The notes: generated by a model from the sequence alone, not told the origin. 64,000 bases of DNA from JBGQAS01 sp963699305 (GCA_963699305.1 OY969431.1:1674001-1738000), one strand, 5' to 3'; shown: positions 45,498-55,027, counted from the stretch's first letter. Translations and numbers: made by a program.

Positions 45498-48400
45498 ATG
45501 TCATTTGTCCACCTGCACTTGCATACCGAATACTCTTTGTTGGATGGTTTCACCAATATCAAGAGATTGATGGAACGCGTAAAAGAGTTGGAAATGCCAG
45601 CGGTCGCCATCACCGATCATGGTACGATGTATGGCGTTGTGGAATTCCACAATCAAGCCAAGGAAGCTGGTGTCAAGCCAATCATTGGAATGGAAGCTTA
45701 CCTTGCGCCACGCACCATGCAGAACAAAGATGCAGGATTCGACAGACAGGCTTACCACTTGCTGTTGCTGGCAGAAAATGAGGTGGGTTACCGTAATCTG
45801 CTGCAGATCGCCAGCGAAGCTCAATTGAACGGGTTTTATTACAACCCGCGCATTGACCGGGAATACTTAGCAGCGCACTCGAAGGGTATCATCTGCACCT
45901 CCGGGTGCATGGCATCAGAATTGTCGCGTGTCATCCAGGACCAGGGCATTGCTGGCGCAAAAAAGACACTGCAATGGTATGTGGATGTTTTCGGTCCTGA
46001 TCATTATTTCATTGAACTGCAGCATCACGAAATTCCCGAACTTCCCGCACTCAATAAAACCCTTCTGGAACTGGGGAAGCAATTCAACCTGCGATATATC
46101 GCCACCAATGATGTGCATTACATCAACCCCGAAGATGCCCGCTTGCAGGATATTTTGCTTGCCATCCAAACTGGGTCGCTATTAACAGATCCATCCCGGA
46201 TGCGCATGACCGACGACTCGTATTACCTGCGGACTCCAGCTGAAATGGCTGCATTGTTTGGTGAAATTCCTGGTGCACTCGAAAATACATTGTTGATCGC
46301 CGAACGCTGCAATGTGGATCTTTCTCGAAAAGGCTATCACTTACCCGCCTTTACCGTCCCGCAAGGTTTTACCACAGAATCCTACTTGCGGTCGCTTTGT
46401 GAAGAGGGGTTGACTCGTAGGTATGGCAACCAAGCCCAACAAAAGCATGTGCGTGACCGCCTGGAGTACGAGCTAAAAGTCATCACGGAAATGGGGTTCG
46501 CTGCCTATTTCCTCATCGTTTGGGATTTGTGCCGGTATGCGCGGGAAAAGAACATCTGGTATAACGCACGCGGTTCTGCCGCCGGCTCCATGGTGGCGTA
46601 TACGTTGGATATCACGCTTGTGGAACCGATGGAACAAGGGTTGATCTTTGAACGCTTTCTTAATCCCGCCCGCATTACCATGCCCGATATCGACCTGGAT
46701 TTCCAGGACGACCGACGGTCCGAGGTTCTTCAATACTGCGCACAAAAATACGGCGATGACCATGTGGCACAGATCATCACGTTTGGCACCTTGGGAGCAC
46801 GCGCCGCATTACGAGATGTTGGACGCGTCATGGATATTCCGCTCTCGGAGGTTGATCGTGTCACCAAGATGATCCCTGCCTTGCAAGGTAAAACCACCAC
46901 CTTGAAGGAAGTCCTGACGGAAGTGAAGGAATTCAAAGAAGTTTACGATTCAGCATCCTATTTCCAGGATTTGATCGATACGGCGATAAAGATGGAGGGG
47001 GTGGTTCGCAACGCAGGAACGCATGCCGCAGGCGTCATCATCAGTGATAAACCACTCATGGAGTATGCACCGCTCCACCGTCCCACCAACGCTTCAGAAG
47101 ATAATCCCATCAAGACAATTGTCCAATTCGAAATGTCCATTGTAGAAGGATTGGGTTTGCTTAAGGTGGATTTCCTGGGGTTGGCAACGTTGACTGTCAT
47201 GTCCCAAGCTTGTGAGCTGATTGAAAAACGGCACCAGAAAAAATTCACCCTGGATAATATTCCGTTGGACGATCCAGAGACATTTGACTTCATCGGCAGC
47301 GGTCGTACAGCAGGCGTCTTTCAACTGGAAGGCGTGGGCATGACCCGCTACATTACCCAGATGAAACCCAAGGACCTTTCCAATATTATCGCCATGGTCG
47401 CGCTATACCGTCCTGGACCCATGGAAAATATTCCTGCCTACATCCGGCGCATGCACAAGGAAGAACAGGCGTCCTACCAACATCCTGATCTAAAACCGAT
47501 CTTTGAAGAGACTTACGGTGTCCCCATCTATCAGGAACAACTCATGTTCGCTGTGATGGAGTTGGCGGGTTACACGGCTTCCGAAGCCGATGACTTCCGC
47601 AAGGCAATTTCCAAGAAGAACGCAGAGGGGATAGAGAAACACCGCAAGAGATTCATCTCCGGCGCCAAGAAAAAAGGAGTACCGGAAGAAAAGGCAAGTG
47701 ATATTTTTGCAGATTGGGAAAATTTCGCCCGTTACGGTTTTAATAAAAGTCATGCCGCTGATTACGGTATCATCGCCGTCCAGACTGCTTATCTGAAATG
47801 TCACTACACCGTCGAATACATGACCGCTCTGTTGTCTGCATCTAAAAGCGATACTGCCAAGGTTGCCCAGTATGTGGCGGATTGCCGCAGTTTGGGAATC
47901 GATGTGCTTCCACCAGATGTGGACATCAGCGGTTGGGATTTCACCATCGAAGACCGAACGGTTGGGAAACCCGCCATCCGCTTTGGATTGGGCGCTATTA
48001 AAAATATCGGTTTGGCTCCAGTGGATGCCATTGCAGCGGAACGCAGCAACGGGAAGTATCAGAGTTTCAATGATTTTGCCCGACGAATCGATCTTCGTTC
48101 AGCCGGAAAACGCACCCTTGAATGCCTGATCCGGGTTGGAGCTCTGGATGCATTCGGATCACGGAAAGCGATGCTGGAATCACTCGACCAGTTCATCGCC
48201 ATGAGCGCAACGCATTTTAAAGCAGTTGATTGTGGCCAGATGAGCATCTTTGGCAGTTCGTTGGGAATCGACGAAGGAGTCCGACTTCCACCATCATCCG
48301 ATGTCGATAAACGAGAACAGTTGGAATGGGAGCGTGAGTTACTGGGGTTGTATGTATCAGACCACCCACTCACGCCTTATCTTCCGGTACTTCAGAAAAA

Positions 48401-49328
48401 AATCACCCACCAATCATCACAGCTCGGTGAAGCAACGGCAAAGGAAAAAATCACCGTTGGGGGATTGCTGACCCGGTTCCGGGTGATCCGCACAAAGAAC
48501 AACGATGCCATGGGATTTGCAACTCTTGAAGACATGCAGGGCTCCATCGAACTGGTATTATTTCCACGAGCCTGGGCGCAATTCAGTAAATTCGTAAAAA
48601 ATGACAAGGTCTTGTTAGCGGTTGGTCGGATCGATGCAAAGAATAACGAACCCAAACTGCTGGTTGATCGGTTGAGTGAACTACAGCCGACCGATCTCCC
48701 GCCTGAAATGCCTTCAGAATCAGCAGTTGAAACCCCCATCCAAACACCATCTGTGCCAGTCATCGCTCCCAAGGAAGAGGATTTTATTGAGGAATCTGAA
48801 TCTGATTTGCAGATGACCGAAGTTCTTGACGATATACCACAACCGGAAGATGAACCATTCCAACCAGGTCCTTCGCAGTTTACAACGGTAAATGAAAGGT
48901 TGGTACGGGAGGAACTCTCTGTTCGGTCCGAGACCTATGTCGCGGAAATCGCTCCTGAAATTCCTACACAAAAACCTGCCCCCGGTATTCCAGGTCCGCT
49001 TTCCACGTTCCCTTTAAGCTACCTGATTGCCCCTGCTGCGCGGTTTGCTCCGCGGCAGGTTGACAGCGATGCATTGCAAATGGTCACACTCATCTTGCGC
49101 GGCACCGGTGAAAAAGATCGGGATGTCAGGCGGATCAACCGGCTGCTGGGTTTACTGCGTTCCAATCCGGGCAAGGATCGCTTTTCTTTCTTGATTTTTG
49201 AGGACGGACATCGCTATCTTATGGAATTTCCAAACGATACAACGCGTATCAGTGAATCATTACTCAAACAATTAGTCGAAATGGTGGGGAACGAAAACGT
49301 CCAGGTGGAGACAATCCCAATCCATTAA
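45498..49328 (+). CDS. dnaE: DNA polymerase III alpha subunit
   Basis: The replicative polymerase, 1276 residues. The PHP domain begins VHLHLHTEYSLLDG (residues 4-17) with ITDHGTMYG. The palm has NARGSAAGSMVAYTL and the catalytic Asp pair in MPDIDLDFQDDRR. The fingers and beta-clamp regions follow (YQEQLMFAVMELAGYTASEADDFRKAISKK; YGFNKSHAADYGIIAVQTAYLK). The OB-fold VGGLLTRFRVI and MGFATLEDMQGSIELVLFPRAW ends near residue 1040. Beyond it lies an acidic, Pro-rich linker of about 100 residues and a C-terminal small domain (MVTLILRGTGEKDRDVRRINRLLG). No intein, no frameshift. Confidence 0.97.
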   Translation: MSFVHLHLHTEYSLLDGFTNIKRLMERVKELEMPAVAITDHGTMYGVVEFHNQAKEAGVKPIIGMEAYLAPRTMQNKDAGFDRQAYHLLLLAENEVGYRNLLQIASEAQLNGFYYNPRIDREYLAAHSKGIICTSGCMASELSRVIQDQGIAGAKKTLQWYVDVFGPDHYFIELQHHEIPELPALNKTLLELGKQFNLRYIATNDVHYINPEDARLQDILLAIQTGSLLTDPSRMRMTDDSYYLRTPAEMAALFGEIPGALENTLLIAERCNVDLSRKGYHLPAFTVPQGFTTESYLRSLCEEGLTRRYGNQAQQKHVRDRLEYELKVITEMGFAAYFLIVWDLCRYAREKNIWYNARGSAAGSMVAYTLDITLVEPMEQGLIFERFLNPARITMPDIDLDFQDDRRSEVLQYCAQKYGDDHVAQIITFGTLGARAALRDVGRVMDIPLSEVDRVTKMIPALQGKTTTLKEVLTEVKEFKEVYDSASYFQDLIDTAIKMEGVVRNAGTHAAGVIISDKPLMEYAPLHRPTNASEDNPIKTIVQFEMSIVEGLGLLKVDFLGLATLTVMSQACELIEKRHQKKFTLDNIPLDDPETFDFIGSGRTAGVFQLEGVGMTRYITQMKPKDLSNIIAMVALYRPGPMENIPAYIRRMHKEEQASYQHPDLKPIFEETYGVPIYQEQLMFAVMELAGYTASEADDFRKAISKKNAEGIEKHRKRFISGAKKKGVPEEKASDIFADWENFARYGFNKSHAADYGIIAVQTAYLKCHYTVEYMTALLSASKSDTAKVAQYVADCRSLGIDVLPPDVDISGWDFTIEDRTVGKPAIRFGLGAIKNIGLAPVDAIAAERSNGKYQSFNDFARRIDLRSAGKRTLECLIRVGALDAFGSRKAMLESLDQFIAMSATHFKAVDCGQMSIFGSSLGIDEGVRLPPSSDVDKREQLEWERELLGLYVSDHPLTPYLPVLQKKITHQSSQLGEATAKEKITVGGLLTRFRVIRTKNNDAMGFATLEDMQGSIELVLFPRAWAQFSKFVKNDKVLLAVGRIDAKNNEPKLLVDRLSELQPTDLPPEMPSESAVETPIQTPSVPVIAPKEEDFIEESESDLQMTEVLDDIPQPEDEPFQPGPSQFTTVNERLVREELSVRSETYVAEIAPEIPTQKPAPGIPGPLSTFPLSYLIAPAARFAPRQVDSDALQMVTLILRGTGEKDRDVRRINRLLGLLRSNPGKDRFSFLIFEDGHRYLMEFPNDTTRISESLLKQLVEMVGNENVQVETIPIH

Positions 49329-50050
49329 AGACTGGAACTCTCGATTGTAATGGCGGGATGTTCCCGGTTGAGTTCCTGATACATCGCTTCTCCGCCGCAA
49401 AATTCAAACACCAGGTCTATGATTTCTTTTCCAATGGCATCCGGTTGAACGGATTTTGCCACGGGAAAATAATCGATATTGTATTCAATCGCCGTTGTGC
49501 GATTTTCGAGGACGGTATGGTTTGCCTGCCGCCAGATCCAACGACGTGTGAGCACTGTATTTCCTTCCACAAAAACTATCTCACCTTTGTTGGGATGCTC
49601 AACCAAATCGGTGCCAAAGGGGATAAATTCTTCGTCTCCAGAAGCAATTTTCAAGGCAATATCTTGATGGATCACATCAATGGCATGTCCGCCAATCGGC
49701 ACCAGGTATCGCAGTGATATTAGCGTCCCAATATCCACCAGCGCATTGATGGCTGGCAGATCCTGCCCATGCAATACCCGGCGTACAAGAGCTTCCACTG
49801 AAGGTCGGTAATCAGTGGGTTTGATCCCGACCTTGCGGAAAGCCTCACGCCAAACCAACAGCCTGGGTTCTTCAACAATCGTATCCAATTGAAATCTCTC
49901 CCGCGACCATTTCTCGGTTTCCCGAAGGTTTTTTTTCAAACCATCAGGGGATGGGCTGTTCTTTATACCCCGAATTACCACCACACCACGGCAATACTCT
50001 GGAAAAATCGAAAAGATTTCATCATCAATCGAATATCTAATTTCACTCAT
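49325..50050 (-). CDS. Stand-alone B3/B4 tRNA-binding-domain protein
   Basis: A 241-residue protein with the B3/B4 domain fold found in the beta subunit of phenylalanyl-tRNA synthetase: YRPSVEALVRRVLHGQDLPAINALVDIGTLISLRYLVPIGGHAID is the core, with GEIVFVEGNTVLTRRWIWRQANHT later. In PheT this domain edits Tyr-tRNA-Phe. Free-standing versions are widespread, and some are suspected trans-editing factors, but most are untested. It overlaps the dnaE stop by four bases in convergent orientation. The pheST genes are 35 kb away. No frameshift. Confidence 0.85.
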   Translation of the reverse strand: MSEIRYSIDDEIFSIFPEYCRGVVVIRGIKNSPSPDGLKKNLRETEKWSRERFQLDTIVEEPRLLVWREAFRKVGIKPTDYRPSVEALVRRVLHGQDLPAINALVDIGTLISLRYLVPIGGHAIDVIHQDIALKIASGDEEFIPFGTDLVEHPNKGEIVFVEGNTVLTRRWIWRQANHTVLENRTTAIEYNIDYFPVAKSVQPDAIGKEIIDLVFEFCGGEAMYQELNREHPAITIESSSL

Positions 50051-50115
50051 ATATATCCGGAAGAAAGTATAACCCCAACGCCCGTAATTAATTCCGGGGT
50101 TTCTGGAACAGGAAG

Positions 50116-50144
50116 TTGAATTCTGTGTTCTACCACACTATAAT
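50116..50144 (+). promoter_or_regulatory. Promoter of the DUF457-like gene
   Basis: TTGAAT (50116-50121), 17 bases, TATAAT (50139-50144), about 40 bases upstream of the start codon. Confidence 0.75.
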
Positions 50145-50185
50145 GACATTGAATTTATTTGATCGCAGATCATTCGGAGGTGTAT

Positions 50186-50863
50186 ATGGCTCAAGCAGGT
50201 ATCCACGCACTCATCGCAGTGGCGATCCGAAAATGGTCCCCATCTAAAACGTGGCTTCTATTGGGGATCATTTTGGGCAATTTAGTACCGGATGCCGATA
50301 ACCTGGCTGTGGCAATTGCAACGGTACTTAAGAAATCCACCGAGGGATTGCACCGCACGTTTACACACAGCCTTTTTACCATTGTTCTTGTCATCGCGGT
50401 TTTCTATTTGGTTCAACTGGTGACAAAAAAGGAGAAATGGGGTTTTCTTGGGCTTGGTTTGGGGATTGGCATTTTAATGCACATCCTTCTCGATTTGCTG
50501 ATCTGGTTCAACGGGGTAGCCATTTTCTGGCCGTTCCCCATTTGGTTGAACTTCTGGCAGGGCATTACTCCTCCACTCTGGTTTGACAAATTAATGATGT
50601 CTACAGAATTCTTATTCTTTGCCCTTTTCTTTCTTGCATTACACCAAATGGCTCGAAAAAAAGACACGGATGGTAAATACCTACCCACATTGCGCTTTTG
50701 GATGATTGTCCAATTTGCTCTATGTATCCTCTTTACCATCCTGGTATATGTCATGCAAAAGGGATTCATGACGCCGTATGGAGCTATCTACCTTCTTTCG
50801 TTGGCACTCGCCATCGGCGTCACAATCCGCATGAGGAAAACGATCGCTGCATCTGTAAAGTAA
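50186..50863 (+). CDS. Membrane-bound metal-dependent hydrolase-like protein (DUF457/YdjM type)
   Basis: A 225-residue polytopic protein. The N-terminal part shows the family pattern of His/Asp residues beside membrane helices: MAQAGIHALIAVAI, GNLVPDADNL, GLHRTFTHSLFTIV and GILMHILLDLLIWF. The HRTFTHS and MHILLD motifs are the presumed metal ligands. I chose the ATG at 50186 with GGAGGTG upstream. E. coli YdjM is LexA-controlled, but I see no SOS box here. The biochemical role of the family is not settled. Confidence 0.82.
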   Translation: MAQAGIHALIAVAIRKWSPSKTWLLLGIILGNLVPDADNLAVAIATVLKKSTEGLHRTFTHSLFTIVLVIAVFYLVQLVTKKEKWGFLGLGLGIGILMHILLDLLIWFNGVAIFWPFPIWLNFWQGITPPLWFDKLMMSTEFLFFALFFLALHQMARKKDTDGKYLPTLRFWMIVQFALCILFTILVYVMQKGFMTPYGAIYLLSLALAIGVTIRMRKTIAASVK

Positions 50864-50946
50864 CTGCCGATTTTGTTATCATGCGGGATAAGTTCTCCAG
50901 GATGTTTTTCCGCATGAAAGCTTCCTTTTTGATAGAATAAACCCAT

Positions 50947-52320
50947 ATGCTGAAGAAATATTGGTGGGTGGTGCCAGTTATTCTCATCACCATTGCCATC
51001 CCATTGGTAATGCTAGGATCGCGTAAACAGGTGACAATAATCCTCGATGGCGAACCACTTATTGTGACGACCAGTGCAATTACCGTTGGCAATGCTCTGC
51101 ATACCGCAGGGATACCTTATCATCGTGAAGACGCCATTCAACCTGTCCCCTCAACAATGTTGAAGCCGAAAATGGAAATCCACGTTGATTCAGCCCGTCC
51201 GGTGCATATTGTCATTCAACCGGGAAACACCTGGCTTCATTTGTATTCTTCCGAACGGAATGTAGGCGCACTGCTCAAACTAGCCGGCATCCTATTGCAA
51301 CCTTCGGATACAGTGTATTTCAATGGACTCGCCCTCACTTCGGAAGAACGACTTCCCCTGGCAGCTGTTTATGTATTGCAATTTAGACTTGCTCAGACGA
51401 TTTCATTGAATACTATTGATTTTCAATCCAGTGCTTTCACGCTGGCGCATGCTCTGGAGGAAAATGGGGTAGTATTGCGATCAGCAGATGTACCTTCGAT
51501 TCCTTCCACAAGCCCGATAAATGGTCCCCTGACAGTGACCATCGATACAGCGCGTTCCCTTTCCATCACGTATTTGGAACAGACAATAACAGGCTTTTCA
51601 ACCGCAGCGACCGTCGGCTTGGCGCTGGCAGAGGCTGGCATTTCGCTGCAAGACCTGGATTACAGCGTTCCTGCAGAAACGAACCCTCTTCCGGAAGATG
51701 GTACTATCCGCGTAGTCGCTGTCCGGGATGATATCCTATTGAACCAGATCGCCAGCCCCTATGGAACCGATGCCGTCCAGGATGCAAATACCGAACTGGA
51801 CACCACCACCCTGCTGTCGCCTGGGCAATACGGCTTGAGTGTTTCGCGCACCCATGTGCGATATGAGGATGGGAAGGAAGTTGCCCGATCGCAAGAACCC
51901 GCGGTGGAGATCTCCCGCCCGGTGAATGAGAAAATTGGCTATGGCACCAAGGTGGTCATTCATACCTTGCAAACTCCTTCTGGACCGATAGAATATTGGC
52001 GGGCAGTCAATGTTTATGTTACATCGTATTCCCCATGCAATTCAGGCGCAGATCGCTGCTATCCAGGTACTTCAGCGGGTCTTCCTGTTAAAGAAGGAAT
52101 TGTCGCTGTCACATTGAAATGGTACAAGCTATTGAAGCTCCAGCAGATCTATGTCCCGGGTTACGGTGTTGGGACTATCGCAGATGTGGGTGGAGGAGTG
52201 CCGGGTACATACTGGGTCGATGTGGCATATTCAGATGAAAACTATGTGCCCTGGGATTCCTATGTCACCATTTATTTCCTGACCCCTGTCCCTGCAAATA
52301 TACCCTTTGTTCTTCCTTAA
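50947..52320 (+). CDS. DUF348/G5/3D-domain wall protein (YabE/RpfB-like)
   Basis: A 457-residue exported protein. One N-terminal membrane anchor (residues 5-24) is followed by three DUF348 repeats, each with a strand VTIILDGE-, VHIVIQPG- or LSITYLEQ-type and a short helix such as ITVGNALHTAGI and FTLAHALEENGV. A G5-like domain follows (LSPGQYGLSVSRTHVRYEDGKEVARS), then a 3D domain with its Asp residues in VGTIADVGGG and YWVDVAYSD. In Firmicutes and Actinobacteria this architecture belongs to peptidoglycan-active proteins and sits beside ksgA, exactly as here (rsmA starts 8 bases downstream). It supports a monoderm wall. Confidence 0.9.
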   Translation: MLKKYWWVVPVILITIAIPLVMLGSRKQVTIILDGEPLIVTTSAITVGNALHTAGIPYHREDAIQPVPSTMLKPKMEIHVDSARPVHIVIQPGNTWLHLYSSERNVGALLKLAGILLQPSDTVYFNGLALTSEERLPLAAVYVLQFRLAQTISLNTIDFQSSAFTLAHALEENGVVLRSADVPSIPSTSPINGPLTVTIDTARSLSITYLEQTITGFSTAATVGLALAEAGISLQDLDYSVPAETNPLPEDGTIRVVAVRDDILLNQIASPYGTDAVQDANTELDTTTLLSPGQYGLSVSRTHVRYEDGKEVARSQEPAVEISRPVNEKIGYGTKVVIHTLQTPSGPIEYWRAVNVYVTSYSPCNSGADRCYPGTSAGLPVKEGIVAVTLKWYKLLKLQQIYVPGYGVGTIADVGGGVPGTYWVDVAYSDENYVPWDSYVTIYFLTPVPANIPFVLP

Positions 52321-52328
52321 TCATATCC

Positions 52329-53159
52329 ATGCAGAATATCCCCTCCTTGTTGAAACGGTACAACATCCATCCCAAGAAAAGCCTTGGTCAAAATTTCCTT
52401 GTGGATTCGGGAGCCTTGCATAAGATCATTGTCGCAGCAAATATCACTCAGAACGACCGGGTGCTCGAAATTGGTGCCGGGCTCGGTAACCTGACTGAAT
52501 CACTCGCACAAAAAGCAAAATTTGTAGTCGCCGTTGAGTTGGATGGTCGCTTGCTCAAGCCACTTCAAGAGACCTTATCCGGGAAAGCCAATGTCCGCAT
52601 CGTTCCCGGGGATATGCTTAAACTTAACCCTGCAGACCTGATGGATGGTTCGGGTTATCTTGTTGTAGCCAATATCCCGTATTACATCACCTCTGCTTTG
52701 ATCCGGCATCTTTTGGAAACTTCCTGTAAACCAGTCCGGCTGGTTCTAACCATCCAATCTGAAGTGGCATTGCGTATTTGCGCCACCCCCAACGACATGA
52801 GCCTGCTCGCGTTGAGCGTTCAGGTGTACGGCGCGCCCATAATAACCGGGAAAATTCCTGCTGAAGCTTTTTATCCATCCCCGAATGTGGATTCCGCCAT
52901 CGTCCGGGTCGATCTTTATCCGGAGCCAGTCATCCCAATGGAACAGCTGGATGTTTTCTTCCATCTCGCCAAAGCCGGTTTCAGCCAAAAGAGGAAAACG
53001 TTGCGTAATTCCATTTCAGCCGGAATGCGATTAGGGACGGAGAAAACCCTTGACTTACTGTCTATCGCATCAATCGATCCCATGCGCCGGGCGGAGACTC
53101 TTGGGATGGATGAATGGCATAGGTTGGTTGATTCGTATTTCTCGCTAAATTTGCATTAA
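52329..53159 (+). CDS. rsmA: 16S rRNA dimethyladenosine transferase RsmA/KsgA
   Basis: Dimethylates two adjacent adenosines near the 3' end of 16S rRNA during 30S assembly. The 276-residue protein has the N-terminal KKSLGQNFLVDSGALHKI, SAM motif I LEIGAGLGNLTESLA, motif II VAVELDGRL and the catalytic motif IV NIPYYITSALIRHLL. The late conserved PSPNVDSAIVRVDL and FSQKRKTLRNSI complete it. It follows the DUF348/G5/3D gene by eight bases and ends at a strong terminator. No frameshift. Confidence 0.96.
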   Translation: MQNIPSLLKRYNIHPKKSLGQNFLVDSGALHKIIVAANITQNDRVLEIGAGLGNLTESLAQKAKFVVAVELDGRLLKPLQETLSGKANVRIVPGDMLKLNPADLMDGSGYLVVANIPYYITSALIRHLLETSCKPVRLVLTIQSEVALRICATPNDMSLLALSVQVYGAPIITGKIPAEAFYPSPNVDSAIVRVDLYPEPVIPMEQLDVFFHLAKAGFSQKRKTLRNSISAGMRLGTEKTLDLLSIASIDPMRRAETLGMDEWHRLVDSYFSLNLH

Positions 53160-53187
53160 CAATAATAAGGTTGTGCACGCCTTTCAA

Positions 53188-53224
53188 TAAAAAATCCTCC
53201 ATGAAACTGGAGGATTAATTTTTT
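53188..53224. terminator. Bidirectional terminator after rsmA
   Basis: AATCCTCCA (53193-53201) and TGGAGGATT (53208-53216) form a 9-bp stem with a 6-base loop, with A-run before and TAATTTTTT after. It serves rsmA and the convergent glycosyltransferase gene. Confidence 0.9.
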
Positions 53225-53247
53225 ACACCTTGGTTGTTATGCATAAG

Positions 53248-53964
53248 TTACATGTCCCGATATTGTCCAATCAAACCCCACACACGGAAGGCGGCTTCCA
53301 ATTGGATGCGTAGAGTCATCTTGGATTTCCCCATACGTCGATCAGCAAAATAGATGGGGGTTTCCTTAAACCGGTAATTCAATTTGTGCGCCAGGTATGC
53401 CATTTCCACCTGGAAAACATACCCGTTTGAACGCACCCTCTCCAACGGCATTCCCGCCAGGGTTTCTCTCCGCCAAAAGCGGAATCCTCCCGTGACATCC
53501 TTGATGGGTAAACCCAGGATCGTTCGGGCGTAGATATTTCCAAACGTGGAAAGTGCTTTTCGAAAAATGGACCAGCGGTCATCCAATTTTCCGCCGGGGA
53601 TATACCGGGACCCCACGGCAACATCGCATTCCGTCAACAAACGGATCATCTCCGGAATCTTGTCGATGGGATGCGAAAAATCAGCGTCCATTTGACCAAT
53701 GACGATTGCGTCATGATCCAACGCGTAACGAAATCCTGCGATGTACGCTGTGCCCAGACCGAGTTTTCCCTGGCGGTGCAGGCAGACAATTCTGTCCTGC
53801 GTTTTCTTTCCAAGTTCATCTGCCAACTTGCCGGTTCCGTCCGGGCTGGCGTCATCAATTATCAGTAATTTTAATTCTCGAATTGGCAGTTGTAAGAGTG
53901 CTTCCGTAAGCGCTGGTAAATTCTCTATTTCGTTATACGTTGGGATGACAATCCAATTTGTCAT
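53248..53964 (-). CDS. Family 2 glycosyltransferase, polyprenol-phosphate mannosyltransferase-like
   Basis: A 238-residue GT-A enzyme of the DPM1 group, which makes polyprenyl-phosphate-mannose (or a related sugar) as donor for protein or lipid glycosylation. Motifs: VIPTYNEIENLPAL, IIDDASPDGTGKLAD, GQMDADFSHPIDKIP (the DxD metal site), VGSRYIPGGK, and DVTGGFRFWRRETL. There is no C-terminal membrane domain, as in soluble DPM1. The start ATG at 53964 overlaps the V4R gene stop by one base, so it belongs to the Roadblock-V4R operon. An upstream in-frame start at 54003 is less likely. Confidence 0.88.
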   Translation of the reverse strand: MTNWIVIPTYNEIENLPALTEALLQLPIRELKLLIIDDASPDGTGKLADELGKKTQDRIVCLHRQGKLGLGTAYIAGFRYALDHDAIVIGQMDADFSHPIDKIPEMIRLLTECDVAVGSRYIPGGKLDDRWSIFRKALSTFGNIYARTILGLPIKDVTGGFRFWRRETLAGMPLERVRSNGYVFQVEMAYLAHKLNYRFKETPIYFADRRMGKSKMTLRIQLEAAFRVWGLIGQYRDM

Positions 53965-54599
53965 TACATATCCATCGGTTTCTTCCCAATTGACCACAGG
54001 CATTCACCATCCCCTTTACCGATGCAGTGCAATTCCTCAACCGGATATTCCTTTCCTCCTGCAGCCCACGTCAGGGCTTGTTGAAAGAATCCCGTGTACA
54101 TGGCGCACTGGGCATGATCAGTCTTTCGCCCCCAACAAACGCCACATTTTTGGATGGTCACTTCAAAAGAATCATCTTTTATAGCAACACTCATAGGTTG
54201 GTCGCTGATCTTAATAAAGGTTTCGCAAATTCCTTTGAGCACAAATGAGATGCGATCAATTTCGGGAATTAGCTGCAGCGATTGATCAGATATTCCTGAT
54301 AGGGTTTCCGGAATGGAAAGTGACTGCTTGAACATTTGCCTTCCAGTGCGCAATGCTAAACCGCGCGCTCCACGCGGCCCATACAGATCCTCCATCGCAC
54401 CAAATAAACTGGAAATATCGGCAAAGTCGATGGTCTTTGCCAGGTCTGATTCCGGCATATGGTCAATATATTGAGAAAGATGGGCATAGTTGAAGAGCGC
54501 ATGGACTCCGTTGGCACCTAAAACATCATCCAGTGCTTTAAATGCAATCAATGCTACCCTGTTGGGATAAAACAAACCACTCTTCGGAATGACTTCCAT
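53964..54599 (-). CDS. V4R-domain protein
   Basis: A 211-residue soluble protein with a C-terminal V4R (4-vinyl reductase) domain, a small-molecule or hydrocarbon-binding fold also found in regulators such as XylR/DmpR N-termini. The N-terminal half is helical (VALIAFKALDDVLGANGV, FADISSLFGAMEDLYGPRGARGLALRTGRQMF). The C-terminal part has cysteines in KCGVCWGRKTDHAQCAMYTGF and the family end ELHCIGKGDGECLWSIGK. It lies four bases after the Roadblock gene and overlaps the glycosyltransferase start. It may sense a ligand and signal through the Roadblock protein. The ligand is unknown. Confidence 0.82.
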   Translation of the reverse strand: MEVIPKSGLFYPNRVALIAFKALDDVLGANGVHALFNYAHLSQYIDHMPESDLAKTIDFADISSLFGAMEDLYGPRGARGLALRTGRQMFKQSLSIPETLSGISDQSLQLIPEIDRISFVLKGICETFIKISDQPMSVAIKDDSFEVTIQKCGVCWGRKTDHAQCAMYTGFFQQALTWAAGGKEYPVEELHCIGKGDGECLWSIGKKPMDM

Positions 54600-54603
54600 G
54601 AGA

Positions 54604-54984
54604 TTATTTTTCTTTGATCAACAGTTTCAGGTCTTCAGAAGCGCGGCGCATTTCAAGGAAGATCAGCCCCAGTTTGGCAGTCTCGTCTGCCATGACTGTC
54701 AGCACGGCATCCTCGCCGATCGCCATCAAAACCACATACCCTTTTTCACCCTTAATATGTACTTGTTCGAGAATTCCACGTCCCAATTCGCTCGAAATGC
54801 GGTCACCCAATGAAAGCATGGCAGCGGACATGGCTGCTACCCGGTCTTCCTCGGAGCCTTCCTGTAAAATGGACGCGATGGCAAGCCCATCGACGCTGAC
54901 CACGGCAGTTGCCTGGATCTCCGGGATTGCTTTATGGAGTTCCCTGAGCTTTGCAATGATCCTATCTCTTCGGTTTGAAGCCAA
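54604..54984 (-). CDS. Roadblock/LC7-domain protein (MglB-like)
   Basis: A 126-residue single-domain protein. The fold is a small alpha/beta sandwich: IIAKLRELHKAIPEIQATAVVSVDGLAIAS, the long central helix AAMSAAMLSLGDRISSELG and ILEQVHIKGEKGYVVLMAIGEDAVLTVMA. Prokaryotic Roadblock proteins usually regulate small Ras-like GTPases. I prefer the TTG at 54984 with GAGGAG seven bases before it: the ATG at 55014 would leave only about seven transcribed bases in front, given the promoter at 55028-55056. No GTPase gene is next to it. Stop to V4R start is four bases. Confidence 0.83.
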   Translation of the reverse strand: MASNRRDRIIAKLRELHKAIPEIQATAVVSVDGLAIASILQEGSEEDRVAAMSAAMLSLGDRISSELGRGILEQVHIKGEKGYVVLMAIGEDAVLTVMADETAKLGLIFLEMRRASEDLKLLIKEK

Positions 54985-55027
54985 TTCTTTACTCCTCATC
55001 CAACCCGATAACATTAAAGTGATGTTT

